DNA of 64,000 nucleotides. It comes from Brevibacillus choshinensis. Lineage in GTDB: Bacteria > Bacillota > Bacilli > Brevibacillales > Brevibacillaceae. Each line of letters opens with the position of its first letter. The first letter of the stretch is position 1. The notes below the pieces were generated by a model. It was not told the origin of the DNA and ran no database searches. It worked only from the letters and a program-made list of their open reading frames with translations. The stretch lies in contig NZ_LJJB01000013.1 of the NCBI RefSeq assembly GCF_001420695.1, positions 782,121-846,120 on the forward strand, given 5' to 3'. The position numbers and the translations under genes are program-made. Of the stretch, positions 35,096 through 44,964 are shown in pieces.

Positions 35096-36136
35096 ATGAG
35101 AAAAATTGATTTGCGTAGTGATACAGTCACAAAACCAACAGATGCCATGATTCGTGCGATGGCGGAAGCGGAAGTGGGCGATGATGTTTACCGCGAGGAT
35201 CCTACGGTCAATCGTCTTGAGCAAATCGCGGCAGAGCGTCTGGGGAAAGAAGCAGCTCTGTTTGTTACGAGTGGTACGCAAGGAAATCAGGTAGCGGTTC
35301 TGACACATTGCGTGAACGGAGATGAAGTTATCGCTGAAGCAGAATCTCACATTTTTTATTACGAGGGAGGAGCGATGTCGGCATTAGCTGGCGTCCAGAC
35401 TCGTACGTTGGCAGGGGTACGTGGTGCATTGCGCGGAGAAGACGTGGAAAAGGCAATCCGCTCCACCACAAATATTCATTTCCCTCGCACGAAGTTGATT
35501 TGCTTGGAAAATACGCACAATCGAGCAGGGGGAGCCGTGGTTACCCCCGAACAGATGAAGAGCGTGTACGATATAGGGCAAAAACATGGGATCCCAGTGC
35601 ATCTGGACGGTGCGCGGTTGTTTAATGCCGCAGCTAGCCTAGGTGTTGATGTTCGTGAGCTCAGCCAGTATACGACTACGATTCAAATATGTTTATCCAA
35701 AGGTCTAAGTGCTCCTGTAGGCTCCATTTTGGCGGGTAGCAAAGACTTTATTGAAGAGGCAAGATGGTGGAGAAAGAAACTGGGGGGAGGACTTCGTCAA
35801 GTCGGTTATTTAGCGGCACCAGGCATTCTTGCTCTTACCGAAATGACGGAGCGGTTGGTAGAAGACCATGATAGAGCAAAGCAATTGGCCGAGGGCTTCC
35901 GCAAGCTCTCGCTAGAGGTAGAGCCAGTGGAGACTAACATCGTGCTGGTGAAAACGGACTCCATTAATCAGACCGCGGTCGATTTCTTGAAATTGCTGGC
36001 GGAGCAAGGCGTCTTTGCAGTTGACTTTGACGAGTATGTGATTCGCTTTACCACACATCGCCACATCTCGGAAGATGACATTCAGCATGTACTCGAAGTA
36101 GTCGAAGCATTGATCACAAGTGTCTCCGCATCCTAA
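35096..36136 (+). CDS. Low-specificity L-threonine aldolase
   Basis: The 346-residue fold-type I PLP enzyme splits L-threonine or allo-threonine to glycine and acetaldehyde. It begins with IDLRSDTVTKPT, and GDDVYREDPTVNRLE, HLDGARLFNAA and the PLP lysine motif CLSKGLSAPVGS are all present. The ATG at 35096 follows AAGGGGAGAAG; the open frame reaching back to 34682 overlaps the antisense IscA-like gene and lacks coding character. The genus-typical symbol (ltaE/gly1) is not assigned. Confidence 0.92.
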   Translation: MRKIDLRSDTVTKPTDAMIRAMAEAEVGDDVYREDPTVNRLEQIAAERLGKEAALFVTSGTQGNQVAVLTHCVNGDEVIAEAESHIFYYEGGAMSALAGVQTRTLAGVRGALRGEDVEKAIRSTTNIHFPRTKLICLENTHNRAGGAVVTPEQMKSVYDIGQKHGIPVHLDGARLFNAAASLGVDVRELSQYTTTIQICLSKGLSAPVGSILAGSKDFIEEARWWRKKLGGGLRQVGYLAAPGILALTEMTERLVEDHDRAKQLAEGFRKLSLEVEPVETNIVLVKTDSINQTAVDFLKLLAEQGVFAVDFDEYVIRFTTHRHISEDDIQHVLEVVEALITSVSAS

Positions 36137-36149
36137 TCCTAACACAATG

Positions 36150-36199
36150 TGAGCAGCAGTCCCGATCTAGCCATATGGCATGGTCGGGGCTGTTTTTGT
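36150..36199 (+). terminator. Terminator of threonine aldolase
   Basis: CAGTCCCGATC pairs with GGTCGGGGCTG around an inner GCCATATGGC palindrome and is followed by TTTTTG. Confidence 0.8.
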
Positions 36200-36264
36200 T
36201 GTGTAATTCTGTACTAGCAAAGAAATACTATAGCTATCCAACGTAGGGGAAAAGAGGGATGGAC

Positions 36265-36456
36265 ATGATATCGGCCAAGGATCGTCAACGGATACAAGTT
36301 CAGATGCAGCGTGACGAAAGTAGAATCGTCAATATCGTTCTCAACGATGCCCAGCAAGTGGCTGGAGAAATTGAAAAAGCCACCCACGAGGGCATCTTCA
36401 TGGTGGATGGCCGTTATTACGGATATGAAGATATCAAGGAAATTAATGGACTGTAG
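36265..36456 (+). CDS. 63-residue protein, possible Sm/YolD-like fold
   Basis: The small acidic-basic protein ends VAGEIEKATHEGIFMVDGRYYGYEDIKEI, a strand pattern like the Sm/YolD-like small beta barrel (GxI ... dg ... edI..I). I do not recognise a characterised homologue. ATG at 36265 is six bases after AGAGGG; an ATG two codons earlier touches it. It is alone between a terminator and the convergent esterase gene. Confidence 0.6.
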   Translation: MISAKDRQRIQVQMQRDESRIVNIVLNDAQQVAGEIEKATHEGIFMVDGRYYGYEDIKEINGL

Positions 36457-36470
36457 GGAAAACGAAGGTG

Positions 36471-37205
36471 CTATAGCTTGGGTGCAGGGAAGAAATAGCG
36501 CAATCCGTCGGGCAACTCCTTTTGCCATAAGCCCCAGACGTGGTTGCCTGGCTTTTCTCGATAAGACAGGTTGGCTTGTTTGGTTTCTAGCACTTCTTTT
36601 GCAGCTCGATTCCATTGGACAAAGTCAAATGTACCCATATGAGTTTCAACGGCGAGCTCATCTAGGCCAACGACCATCCAAAGGTTGAGCCAGGATAGGC
36701 TGGAAGTGCTAGTCACCTGATCGAGCGTCGACTGGAAAAAGGCTCCCGACAAAGCGAGGACATGAGGAAAGATGTCAGGACGATCCAGGGCAAGATGCAA
36801 AGAGACTGTACCCCCCAATGAGTCTCCTGCTAACACGCGGGATGCAGGATCGCGACGAACAGGATAGCGTTCTTCAATAAACGGAAGCAACTCTTCCGTG
36901 AAAAATCGCTTGTAGGCAGCGTTTCGCGAGCCGACCGGAGAGTATTCACTGGTACGCTTGCTCCGTTCTACCGAGACGCCGACGATCAGGAAAGGCTCGA
37001 TACCTTCCTCCAGGATGAGTTGATTAGCGATGGTCGCGATCCGTCCCATCGTAAAGAAGTCATTTCCATCCTGACAGTAGACAACAGGATAGGAAAGAAG
37101 CTCGTTATACCCGGGCGGAAGGTACACTTTTACGGAGCGTGGAGTGTCCACATGGATGCTGGGCACTTCTTCTTTTATGATTGTACGTTTTACATATTCG
37201 GACAT
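36471..37205 (-). CDS. Putative esterase, esterase-D/enterochelin esterase-like family
   Basis: The 244-residue alpha/beta hydrolase lacks a signal peptide. The nucleophile elbow GDSLGG places Ser129; VYCQDGNDFF, GVSVERSKRTSEYSPVG and the terminal GNHVWGLWQKELP (likely catalytic His) match the PF00756 family. Related proteins hydrolyse siderophore or acyl esters, but the substrate is open. ATG at 37205 follows GGTGGTGGG. Confidence 0.8.
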   Translation of the reverse strand: MSEYVKRTIIKEEVPSIHVDTPRSVKVYLPPGYNELLSYPVVYCQDGNDFFTMGRIATIANQLILEEGIEPFLIVGVSVERSKRTSEYSPVGSRNAAYKRFFTEELLPFIEERYPVRRDPASRVLAGDSLGGTVSLHLALDRPDIFPHVLALSGAFFQSTLDQVTSTSSLSWLNLWMVVGLDELAVETHMGTFDFVQWNRAAKEVLETKQANLSYREKPGNHVWGLWQKELPDGLRYFFPAPKL

Positions 37206-37246
37206 GAATCCCACCACCATAATTTACTTTTTTGAAAAGAAAGTCC

Positions 37247-37275
37247 TTGAAATAAACTGATACAGCTTATATAGT
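37247..37275 (+). promoter_or_regulatory. Sigma-A promoter of the pdh operon
   Basis: TTGAAA (37247-37252), a 17-base spacer and TATAGT (37270-37275). Transcription would start near 37282, giving a 250-base untranslated leader before pdhA. Confidence 0.6.
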
Positions 37276-37297
37276 AAATGATAACAGAGAGGAAATA

Positions 37298-37360
37298 AAC
37301 CCTGTAATATCAATACTATAACACATTGAACAGACAATTTGTCTGCAGTATAACAGGGTT
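37298..37360 (+). other. Structured element in the pdhA leader
   Basis: AACCCTGTAATA (37298-37309) and TATAACAGGGTT (37349-37360) pair with one mismatch; inside lies a second hairpin CAGAC-AATTT-GTCTG (37331-37345). No T run follows, so it is not a simple terminator. Further downstream GGAGGAT (37366-37372) can pair with ATCCTCC (37426-37432). Confidence 0.5.
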
Positions 37361-37510
37361 GCGCAGGAGGATCTGTAAGCCCTTTCCTGTAACTTCCAAC
37401 TGTTCTTTTACTTTTCTTTCAGGGTATCCTCCGACAGCATTCGCGATTCTTGACTGAACGGACAGTCGTCCGGCTAGCAGAAAAGCGTCTGGGGTCCAAG
37501 GAACCTTTAA

Positions 37511-38617
<1,107 letters not shown>

Positions 38618-38620
38618 GCC

Positions 38621-39601
38621 ATGGCACAAATGACAATGGTTCAAGCCATTACGGACGCAATGCGCGTTGAGTTGAAACGCGACGAGACCGTACTTGTCTT
38701 CGGGGAAGACGTAGGGAAAAACGGCGGGGTATTCCGTGCGACAGAAGGATTGCAATCCGAGTTTGGCGAGCAACGCGTTTTTGATACCCCTCTGGCAGAA
38801 TCGGGTATTGGTGGTTTGGCTGTTGGTCTCTCGATCAATGGCTTCCGTCCTGTAGCTGAAATCCAATTCTTTGGATTCGTATTTGAAACCTTCGATGCGA
38901 TCGCTTCGCAAGCGACACGTATGCGTTACCGTTCCGGCGGACGCTTCCACAGCCCGGTTACTTTCCGTTCACCATTTGGTGGCGGCGTAAAAACACCTGA
39001 GCTGCATGCTGACTCCCTGGAGGGTCTGATGCTGCAAACTCCGGGTCTGAAAGTGGTTATTCCTTCCAACCCTTACGATGCAAAAGGTCTCTTGATCTCC
39101 GCTATCCGCGACAATGATCCAGTGGTATTCCTGGAGCACATGAAGCTGTATCGTTCCTTCCGCCAAGAAGTTCCAGAAGGAGATTACGCGATTCCACTGG
39201 GGAAAGCGAACGTAGTGAAAGAAGGTACAGATGTGACCATCATCACTTACGGCGCAATGGTTCATACCAGCTTGAAAGCTGCGGAAGAAATCGAAAAAGC
39301 TCGTGGAGCAAAGGTAGAAGTAATCGACCTGCGTACCATCAGCCCACTCGACATCGACACCATCGTGGAATCCGTGAAGAAAACAAACCGTGCGATCGTG
39401 GTTCAAGAAGCTCAAAAAACTTCTGGCGTCGCAGCGGAAATCATCACGCAAATCAACGAGCGTGCGATCCTGCACCTGGAAGCACCAGTTCTGCGTATTA
39501 CAGCACCGGATACCGTTTATCCTTTTGCTCAAGCAGAAGACGTATGGCTTCCAGATGTGAAGCGCGTAGTGGATGGTTTGACACAAGTGCTTGATTTTTA
39601 A
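38621..39601 (+). CDS. pdhB: Pyruvate dehydrogenase E1 beta
   Basis: The 326-residue subunit completes the E1 active site. [18 protein letters not shown], the ThDP-contacting Glu in the ETFDAIASQ region and the C-terminal transketolase domain ([20 protein letters not shown]) are clear. Codon usage is strongly biased, as in highly expressed genes. A terminator-like hairpin follows before pdhC. Confidence 0.96.
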   Translation: MAQMTMVQAITDAMRVELKRDETVLVFGEDVGKNGGVFRATEGLQSEFGEQRVFDTPLAESGIGGLAVGLSINGFRPVAEIQFFGFVFETFDAIASQATRMRYRSGGRFHSPVTFRSPFGGGVKTPELHADSLEGLMLQTPGLKVVIPSNPYDAKGLLISAIRDNDPVVFLEHMKLYRSFRQEVPEGDYAIPLGKANVVKEGTDVTIITYGAMVHTSLKAAEEIEKARGAKVEVIDLRTISPLDIDTIVESVKKTNRAIVVQEAQKTSGVAAEIITQINERAILHLEAPVLRITAPDTVYPFAQAEDVWLPDVKRVVDGLTQVLDF

Positions 39602-39617
39602 TTACAAGCAGACATAA

Positions 39618-39653
39618 TCGGCGGAAAGATAAGAGCTTTCCGCCTTCTTTTGG
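39618..39653 (+). terminator. Terminator-like hairpin between pdhB and pdhC
   Basis: GGCGGAAAG (39620-39628) and CTTTCCGCC (39636-39644) pair perfectly around seven bases and are followed by TTCTTTT. It probably causes partial termination or protects the pdhAB message. Confidence 0.75.
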
Positions 39654-39701
39654 CAAATATAGGGTGAAAATACGGCGAAGTGTTTATAAGGAGGAGATAT
39701 C

Positions 39702-41108
39702 GTGAGTCGTTTTACATTCAGACTCCCGGAGCTCGGCGAGGGCATCCATGAAGGCGAAATCGTCAAATGGCACGTACAGCCGGGGGATTCCGTAGAAGAA
39801 GACCAAGTCATTATGGAAGTACAAAATGACAAGGCGGTTGTGGAAGTACCATCGCCTGTAAAAGGAAAAGTCCTCGAACTGAAAGTGACAGAAGGTACCG
39901 TTTCTGTCGTAGGCGATCCACTTATCGACTTTGATGTGGAAGGCGAAATTCCTAACCTGCCCGATCATGGTCATGGAGATGCGCATGCAGCAGCTGAGAC
40001 TCCAGCTCCTGCAGCGGCAGACAAAATGGAGCCAGGTTGCGACATCGGTTCCCAAGTAAGTGCAAATGCCAACCAAGCATTGGAAACCCCAATGGCACAA
40101 GCAACCGCAACAGCTGTAGCGGCTCCAATCGACCGCAAGCATGTTCTGGCGACTCCTTCCGTGCGTAAATACGCGCGTGAAAAAGGCGTTCAACTGGCAA
40201 ACGTACCAGGCACAGGCAAGCTGGGTCGTATCACTCGCGACGACGTTGATCGTTTCGCAGCGGGCGGCGTAGCACCTGCTGCAGCATCTGCAGCGGCTCC
40301 AGCTGAAGCAGCAGCTGTGGTAGTGGCACCAGAAGCAGCAGCACCGACTGGTGTGGCTCAAGCAGCGGCAGCACCGACCGTTCACTACACTCCTTCCCAA
40401 GCTGGCGAATTGGAAGAGCGTGTACCACTCAAAGGTATGCGTAAAGCAATCGCAAAAGCGATGGTGAAATCCGCTTACACCGCTCCACATGTAACCATTT
40501 TTGATGAAGTGGATGTAACGGCACTCGTGGCTATGCGCAAGGATGCGAAACCTTTGGCAGAAGAGCGTGGCGTGAAGCTGACGTACCTGCCAATGATCGT
40601 GAAAGCAGTGGTAGCGGGACTGAAAAAGTTCCCTGAACTGAATGCATCCATCGACGACGAGAAACAAGAAGTTATCTATAAAAAATACTACAACATCGGG
40701 ATTGCTACTTCGACAGAAGACGGTCTTCTCGTGCCTGTAGTAAAAGCAGCTGACAGCAAGTCCATTTTCACAATCGCTGGTGAAATCGGCGATCTGGCGA
40801 AAAAAGCTCGCGATCGTAAAGCGACTGCGGATGAACTCAAAGGCTCTACTTTCAGCATCACCAACATCGGATCTGCTGGCGGTATGTTCTTTACTCCAAT
40901 CATCAACCACCCAGAAGTGGCTATTTTGGGAGTAGGACGTATCAGCGAAAAACCGATCGTGAAAAACGGAGAAATTGTGGTTGGCCAAATGCTGCACCTG
41001 TCTCTGAGCTTTGACCACCGCTTGGTTGATGGCGAACCAGCTCAACGATTCGTCAACTACGTGAAGCAGCTTCTGGAAAACCCAACGCTGCTCGTCATGG
41101 AGGGATAA
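39702..41108 (+). CDS. pdhC: Dihydrolipoamide acetyltransferase E2 of PDH
   Basis: The 468-residue core subunit has one N-terminal lipoyl domain with the lipoylated Lys44 ([12 protein letters not shown]), an Ala-rich linker, a peripheral-subunit-binding domain ([16 protein letters not shown]) and a second Ala/Pro linker (about 185-225). The catalytic domain has [11 protein letters not shown]. LipL, encoded at 2.5 kb, belongs to the relay that lipoylates this domain. Translation starts at GTG after AAGGAGGAGATATC. Confidence 0.96.
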   Translation: MSRFTFRLPELGEGIHEGEIVKWHVQPGDSVEEDQVIMEVQNDKAVVEVPSPVKGKVLELKVTEGTVSVVGDPLIDFDVEGEIPNLPDHGHGDAHAAAETPAPAAADKMEPGCDIGSQVSANANQALETPMAQATATAVAAPIDRKHVLATPSVRKYAREKGVQLANVPGTGKLGRITRDDVDRFAAGGVAPAAASAAAPAEAAAVVVAPEAAAPTGVAQAAAAPTVHYTPSQAGELEERVPLKGMRKAIAKAMVKSAYTAPHVTIFDEVDVTALVAMRKDAKPLAEERGVKLTYLPMIVKAVVAGLKKFPELNASIDDEKQEVIYKKYYNIGIATSTEDGLLVPVVKAADSKSIFTIAGEIGDLAKKARDRKATADELKGSTFSITNIGSAGGMFFTPIINHPEVAILGVGRISEKPIVKNGEIVVGQMLHLSLSFDHRLVDGEPAQRFVNYVKQLLENPTLLVMEG

Positions 41109-41114
41109 TCAACA

Positions 41115-42524
41115 ATGGTAGTAGGTGAATTTACCACAGAAGTGGATGTGCTCGTGATCGGAGCAGGTCCAGGTGGATACGTGGCGGCCATTCGTGCCGC
41201 CCAACTGGGCAAAACCGTTGCTGTCGTGGAAAAAGCAGAATTGGGTGGCGTATGCCTGAACGTAGGCTGCATTCCGTCCAAAGCGATGATCCATGCGGCA
41301 CACACATATGAGCACACACAACATACCGAATCTATGGGGATCACCATGGAGAACGTAAAAGTGGACTTTGCAAAAGTGCAGGAGTGGAAAGGCGGCATCG
41401 TCAAGCAATTGACTGGTGGCGTAGGCTCCCTGTTCAAAGGCAACAAAATCCAGGTTATCCCTGGTGAAGCATTGTTCGTAAGCGAAAACGAAGTTCGTGT
41501 ATTCCACGGCTACGATGTAAACCGTTATCGCTTTGAGCATTGCATCATCGCGACAGGTTCCCGTCCAATTGAACTGCCTGCATTCCCATTTGCCAAACGC
41601 GTGCTGTCTTCTACGGAAGCTCTCAGCTTAACTGAGCTGCCAAAGAGCATTGTTGTCATCGGTGGGGGCTACATCGGAATTGAGCTTGGAACCGTGTTTG
41701 CTAAGTTCGGAACCAAAGTAACCATTTTGGAAGGTGCAGATCAAATTCTGCCAGGCTTTGAGCCAGATATGCCTCGTTTGGTTGAGCGCAAGCTGAAAAA
41801 GCTCGACGTAACCATCCACACGAAAGCATTGGCACAAGGTATGGAAGAAACCGAGAACGGCGTGATCGTTACGGCTGAAGTAAAAGGCGAACAAAAACAG
41901 ATCGAGGCTGAATATATCCTCGTGACAGTTGGTCGTCGTCCAAATACAGATGAGCTCGGTGTTCGTGACATCGGCATGAATTTGACCGATCGTGGCCTGA
42001 TCGTCGTAGACAAGCAAGGCCGCACAAACATTCCAAACGTATATGCTATCGGTGACATCGTACCGGGTCCAGCATTGGCTCACAAAGCTTCCTACGAAGG
42101 AAAAGTGGCAGCTGAAGCGATCGCTGGACATCCAGCAGAAGTGGATTACAAAGCAATTCCTGCTGTTGTTTTCTGTGATCCTGAAATCGCAAGTGTAGGG
42201 ATCAACGAGAAAGAAGCGAAAGAAAAAGGAATTGATTACGTCGTAGGACGTTTTCCATTTGCAGCAAACGGTCGCGCTCTGTCCGTGAATGCAGGGGAAG
42301 GTTATGTTAAGTTGATCGGAGAAAAAGGAACGAACCTCGTGCTAGGTGCACAAATCGTGGGTGTAGAAGCATCCAACATCATCGCAGAGATTGGATTGGC
42401 GATCGAAATGGGAGCGACTCTCGAAGATATCGAGCTGACGATCCATGCCCATCCTACTTTGGGTGAAGTGACGATGGAAGCGGCCGAGCTGGCATTGGGT
42501 CATCCGATCCATGTCATGAAGTAA
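41115..42524 (+). CDS. pdhD: Dihydrolipoamide dehydrogenase E3
   Basis: The 469-residue flavoprotein reoxidises lipoyl groups of PDH and related complexes. The FAD motif [15 protein letters not shown], the redox disulfide [13 protein letters not shown], the NAD motif [10 protein letters not shown] and the C-terminal His-Glu pair (HAHPTLGE) are intact. It begins six bases after pdhC and ends with a strong terminator. Confidence 0.97.
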   Translation: MVVGEFTTEVDVLVIGAGPGGYVAAIRAAQLGKTVAVVEKAELGGVCLNVGCIPSKAMIHAAHTYEHTQHTESMGITMENVKVDFAKVQEWKGGIVKQLTGGVGSLFKGNKIQVIPGEALFVSENEVRVFHGYDVNRYRFEHCIIATGSRPIELPAFPFAKRVLSSTEALSLTELPKSIVVIGGGYIGIELGTVFAKFGTKVTILEGADQILPGFEPDMPRLVERKLKKLDVTIHTKALAQGMEETENGVIVTAEVKGEQKQIEAEYILVTVGRRPNTDELGVRDIGMNLTDRGLIVVDKQGRTNIPNVYAIGDIVPGPALAHKASYEGKVAAEAIAGHPAEVDYKAIPAVVFCDPEIASVGINEKEAKEKGIDYVVGRFPFAANGRALSVNAGEGYVKLIGEKGTNLVLGAQIVGVEASNIIAEIGLAIEMGATLEDIELTIHAHPTLGEVTMEAAELALGHPIHVMK

Positions 42525-42545
42525 TGGCGTTTCTTTTAGAATAAG

Positions 42546-42583
42546 CGAAGCCTTGCACTTTTCTGGGTGCAAGGCTTTTTTCT
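42546..42583 (+). terminator. Terminator of the pdh operon
   Basis: AAGCCTTGCAC pairs with GTGCAAGGCTT and is followed by TTTTC. Confidence 0.9.
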
Positions 42584-42660
42584 TCCACATCTTACCCTTT
42601 CCACCGAATCTTATATATTGTAAAATAGTGGGAGACGTTATATGGGTGGGGGTCTGCAAC

Positions 42661-42822
42661 ATGGAGATTACGAATCAGATGATTGATGACTTGCGCCGCA
42701 AACTGGAACGTGCAGCCAAAGATGCAGGTTTCAATTTTCTTGACCCTGAGATCGTCAGGATTAGTCAACAATTAGATAAATTAATCGTCGCGCATATGAT
42801 GCATGAAAAACGCCCTTCATAG
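42661..42822 (+). CDS. Spo0E-like aspartyl-phosphate phosphatase
   Basis: The 53-residue protein has two helices with the signature ISQQLDKLIVAHM, in which SQxLD carries the catalytic Asp of the Spo0E family. Such proteins dephosphorylate Spo0A-P and restrain sporulation. ATG at 42661 follows GGTGGGGGT. The last codons and the stop lie in a hairpin shared with the convergent neighbour, and the two genes overlap by six bases. Confidence 0.88.
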   Translation: MEITNQMIDDLRRKLERAAKDAGFNFLDPEIVRISQQLDKLIVAHMMHEKRPS

Positions 42823-42833
42823 GGCGTTTTTGT
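42806..42833. terminator. Shared bidirectional terminator containing both stop codons
   Basis: AAAAACGCCC and GGGCGTTTTT pair around TTCATA. The stop codons of the rightward spo0E-like gene (42820-42822) and the leftward gene (42817-42819) are both inside it. Confidence 0.88.
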
Positions 42834-43569
42834 TGGACACAGATGGAGTTGTGAAGGAATAGAGCAAATGCGCATTTCCTTCTTTAATCGAGAGCAAAGG
42901 CTCTGAAAAGTAGTAGTGACTAGGGTACAGTATCAAGGTTTCAACCTCGCATGCAGGACCCTCGATTGGGCAGGCTAGACTGTCTGAATCTGAATCATAA
43001 CGGATGGAGGGCAGGATCGTTTGTAGGAGACTGACGATGGAGTCTGCGTCCTCCAGTGCGTGATGGATCCGTTCCGCTTCTTTTACAAAGAGGGGAGCTA
43101 CGACCTCCCAATTTGATTCAAAAGAAAGCTGCCAGTACGATGAAACAAATAGGCTGAAACGGCCCTTCACATAATCCGAATCCTCTCGCAAATCTTCTGA
43201 AACTTCTGGTAGGGAATGATGTTGACTCCACGCTTCTAGAGATGGAAGCATACTACGCACAAACTGATCCGTCGGGATGGTGACGAAGTACTCGTATTGA
43301 TCATTTACTGCCATGACACCTTTTGTCTGATAGGGATCAAAGGTATCGGGAATCCCGTAACGAAACAGCGGAAGAAAGTACTCCCAATCTTTCATCAATC
43401 GAACTATTTGAAGGTGCGATAATTTTTCTTGGGACCAATTGGAGAAGCGTTCAGGAGGTGTCGGTTGCGCAAGAGTATGAAGACTTGCCGCCAATTCATA
43501 CAAGGGTGAGATACTGTAACTGAACCTGTGAGATAAAGGGCTCGTGCCCGTGAGTGGAATGGTGATCAT
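42817..43569 (-). CDS. DUF5937-like protein, ArsR-regulator N-domain without helix-turn-helix
   Basis: The 250-residue protein contains FSYSISPLYELAASLHTLAQ, the characteristic start of the ligand domain that precedes an ArsR-type winged helix in a group of regulators. The usual C-terminal helix-turn-helix is missing: the frame ends shortly after LLYSFTTPS inside a terminator. It could be a truncated former regulator or a stand-alone sensor. The family assignment is by pattern only. Confidence 0.45.
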   Translation of the reverse strand: MITIPLTGTSPLSHRFSYSISPLYELAASLHTLAQPTPPERFSNWSQEKLSHLQIVRLMKDWEYFLPLFRYGIPDTFDPYQTKGVMAVNDQYEYFVTIPTDQFVRSMLPSLEAWSQHHSLPEVSEDLREDSDYVKGRFSLFVSSYWQLSFESNWEVVAPLFVKEAERIHHALEDADSIVSLLQTILPSIRYDSDSDSLACPIEGPACEVETLILYPSHYYFSEPLLSIKEGNAHLLYSFTTPSVSNKNAL

Positions 43570-43649
43570 ATTTACTTACCTCCAACAAGGAATCTGCATT
43601 CATCATAGTTCATCCTTGTGGGACAATTCAATCTTTTTAGTGTAAAAAT

Positions 43650-43693
43650 AAGGAAAAAGGTATCACCCGACTCCAAAAGGGAAGCCGGGTGGT
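43650..43693 (-). terminator. Terminator of the SspP-like gene
   Basis: On the minus strand CACCCGGCTTCC pairs with GGAGTCGGGTG and is followed shortly by CCTTTTTCC. Confidence 0.65.
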
Positions 43694-43697
43694 TTTG

Positions 43698-43847
43698 TTA
43701 GCCTTCACGTGTTTTGATCGAACGGCTGTGGTTTTGCTGTTTTACTTTTTTGGATCCTGGTAGAGGTTCACCCGTTTGTTCCAGACCTCTTGCTTCATTA
43801 TTATACGTTTGGTGTGGATTCTCATCTGTGATACGATCTTTTTCCAT
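43698..43847 (-). CDS. sspP: Small acid-soluble spore protein P-like (SspP)
   Basis: A 49-residue frame with ribosome site GAAGGAGCTGATCTC before ATG. The end, GEPLPGSKKVKQQNHSR, matches the conserved GQPEPLSGSKKVKNRNH region of SspP, a minor SASP made in the forespore. The N-terminal half is poorly conserved. The open frame on the opposite strand has no ribosome site. Confidence 0.75.
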   Translation of the reverse strand: MEKDRITDENPHQTYNNEARGLEQTGEPLPGSKKVKQQNHSRSIKTREG

Positions 43848-44073
43848 GAGATCAGCTCCTTCTTATGTAGCTTTTTTTAGTTTGGCGCAATCGAAGGATG
43901 ACGAACCATAGGAATTGCTGGTATTCTATAGGGAAGCATGTCCACGGCAACTCGCGTGAACGATTGGCAATAAAACAAGGTTGGCACGAGCGAATAAGTT
44001 TATCATAATATTATTATGTAAACAAATTGGAACAAGCATGATGTTGGCTTATCCATCGAGAAGGAGAGAACAT

Positions 44074-44931
44074 ATGCCACTTTTGATCGCACCCGTGTTT
44101 AATTCGACGACGCCGCAATCTGTCCGGATTGATATGCCAAATTCATATACGCTTATTTCAGGTGCAGAAAAACCATATAAGGTAGCGTCTCGTTATTTGC
44201 GAAATGAAATGGATGAGAACAGGCGCATGTTTGACAAACGGGTAGATATGAGTAGCCTGTTCCTCGTTGGCGATTACCCTGAAATGAGATTGACTGACGA
44301 CCGGGATTGGATCGAAGAAATCGAGAACAAGCTGAATCTCTCAACGATCAACGGTATCTGTTCGATCCCATACGTGATTACGGCGAAAGCAAATCTGTAT
44401 GGAATTACGTATCTGAAGCGTTCGTTAGACGGTGGTAAATACATGTTTGACGAGCATGCGCAACGGATCTTTCTTGCTTTACTAGATCGTGATCTACCTA
44501 CTTTGGCCTTTCGGAGATACTCCCTTTCGCTGGAGAAAAAAAGCTATGAAGACCAGCTGCTTGATTTGTGGATCGGTCTGGAATCGCTCTTTGTCCCAGA
44601 TGGGAGGAAAGGGGAAATCACCTACAAGCTGCGCTTGCGAATGGCGTACTATTTTGGTGATTCGCTACAACAGCGAGAAAAGATTGCACAGTTGATTAAA
44701 AAATCGTACAATCATCGCTCAGAGATCGTTCATAGCGGGAAAGTTTTTGGTAACACCTTGTCTGATGAAGTAAATATCCTTCGTCTGATGGCACGTGCTG
44801 CGATCTTGAACGTAGCGATGGAGGGGATTAGTCTTCAGGATTTACAAGTACGACTGGATCAGTTAATTTTGACCGGTGATAGCTATTATGAACGCTATAA
44901 TCCGTCATTTTTTGAAAGAATTATTTTGTAA
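44074..44931 (+). CDS. HEPN (Apea-like) domain protein
   Basis: The 285-residue protein has an unrecognised N-terminal half and a C-terminal helical domain: LLDLWIGLESLFVPDG, KLRLRMAYYFG, then SYNHRSEIVHSGK. The RSEIVH segment fits the R-x4-H motif of HEPN ribonucleases. HEPN proteins commonly occur in toxin-antitoxin and antiphage systems, but no obvious partner is next to it; the following ABC-F gene starts 33 bases later and may be co-transcribed. ATG at 44074 follows GAAGGAGAG. Confidence 0.6.
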   Translation: MPLLIAPVFNSTTPQSVRIDMPNSYTLISGAEKPYKVASRYLRNEMDENRRMFDKRVDMSSLFLVGDYPEMRLTDDRDWIEEIENKLNLSTINGICSIPYVITAKANLYGITYLKRSLDGGKYMFDEHAQRIFLALLDRDLPTLAFRRYSLSLEKKSYEDQLLDLWIGLESLFVPDGRKGEITYKLRLRMAYYFGDSLQQREKIAQLIKKSYNHRSEIVHSGKVFGNTLSDEVNILRLMARAAILNVAMEGISLQDLQVRLDQLILTGDSYYERYNPSFFERIIL

Positions 44932-44964
44932 ACCTCATAGAGGAAACAGATCAGGAGGAAAAAC

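Noticed and set aside
39684-41045. 453-codon open frame antisense to pdhC
   Set aside because: Mirror effect of the strongly biased codon use of pdhC; no ribosome site and no recognisable protein features.
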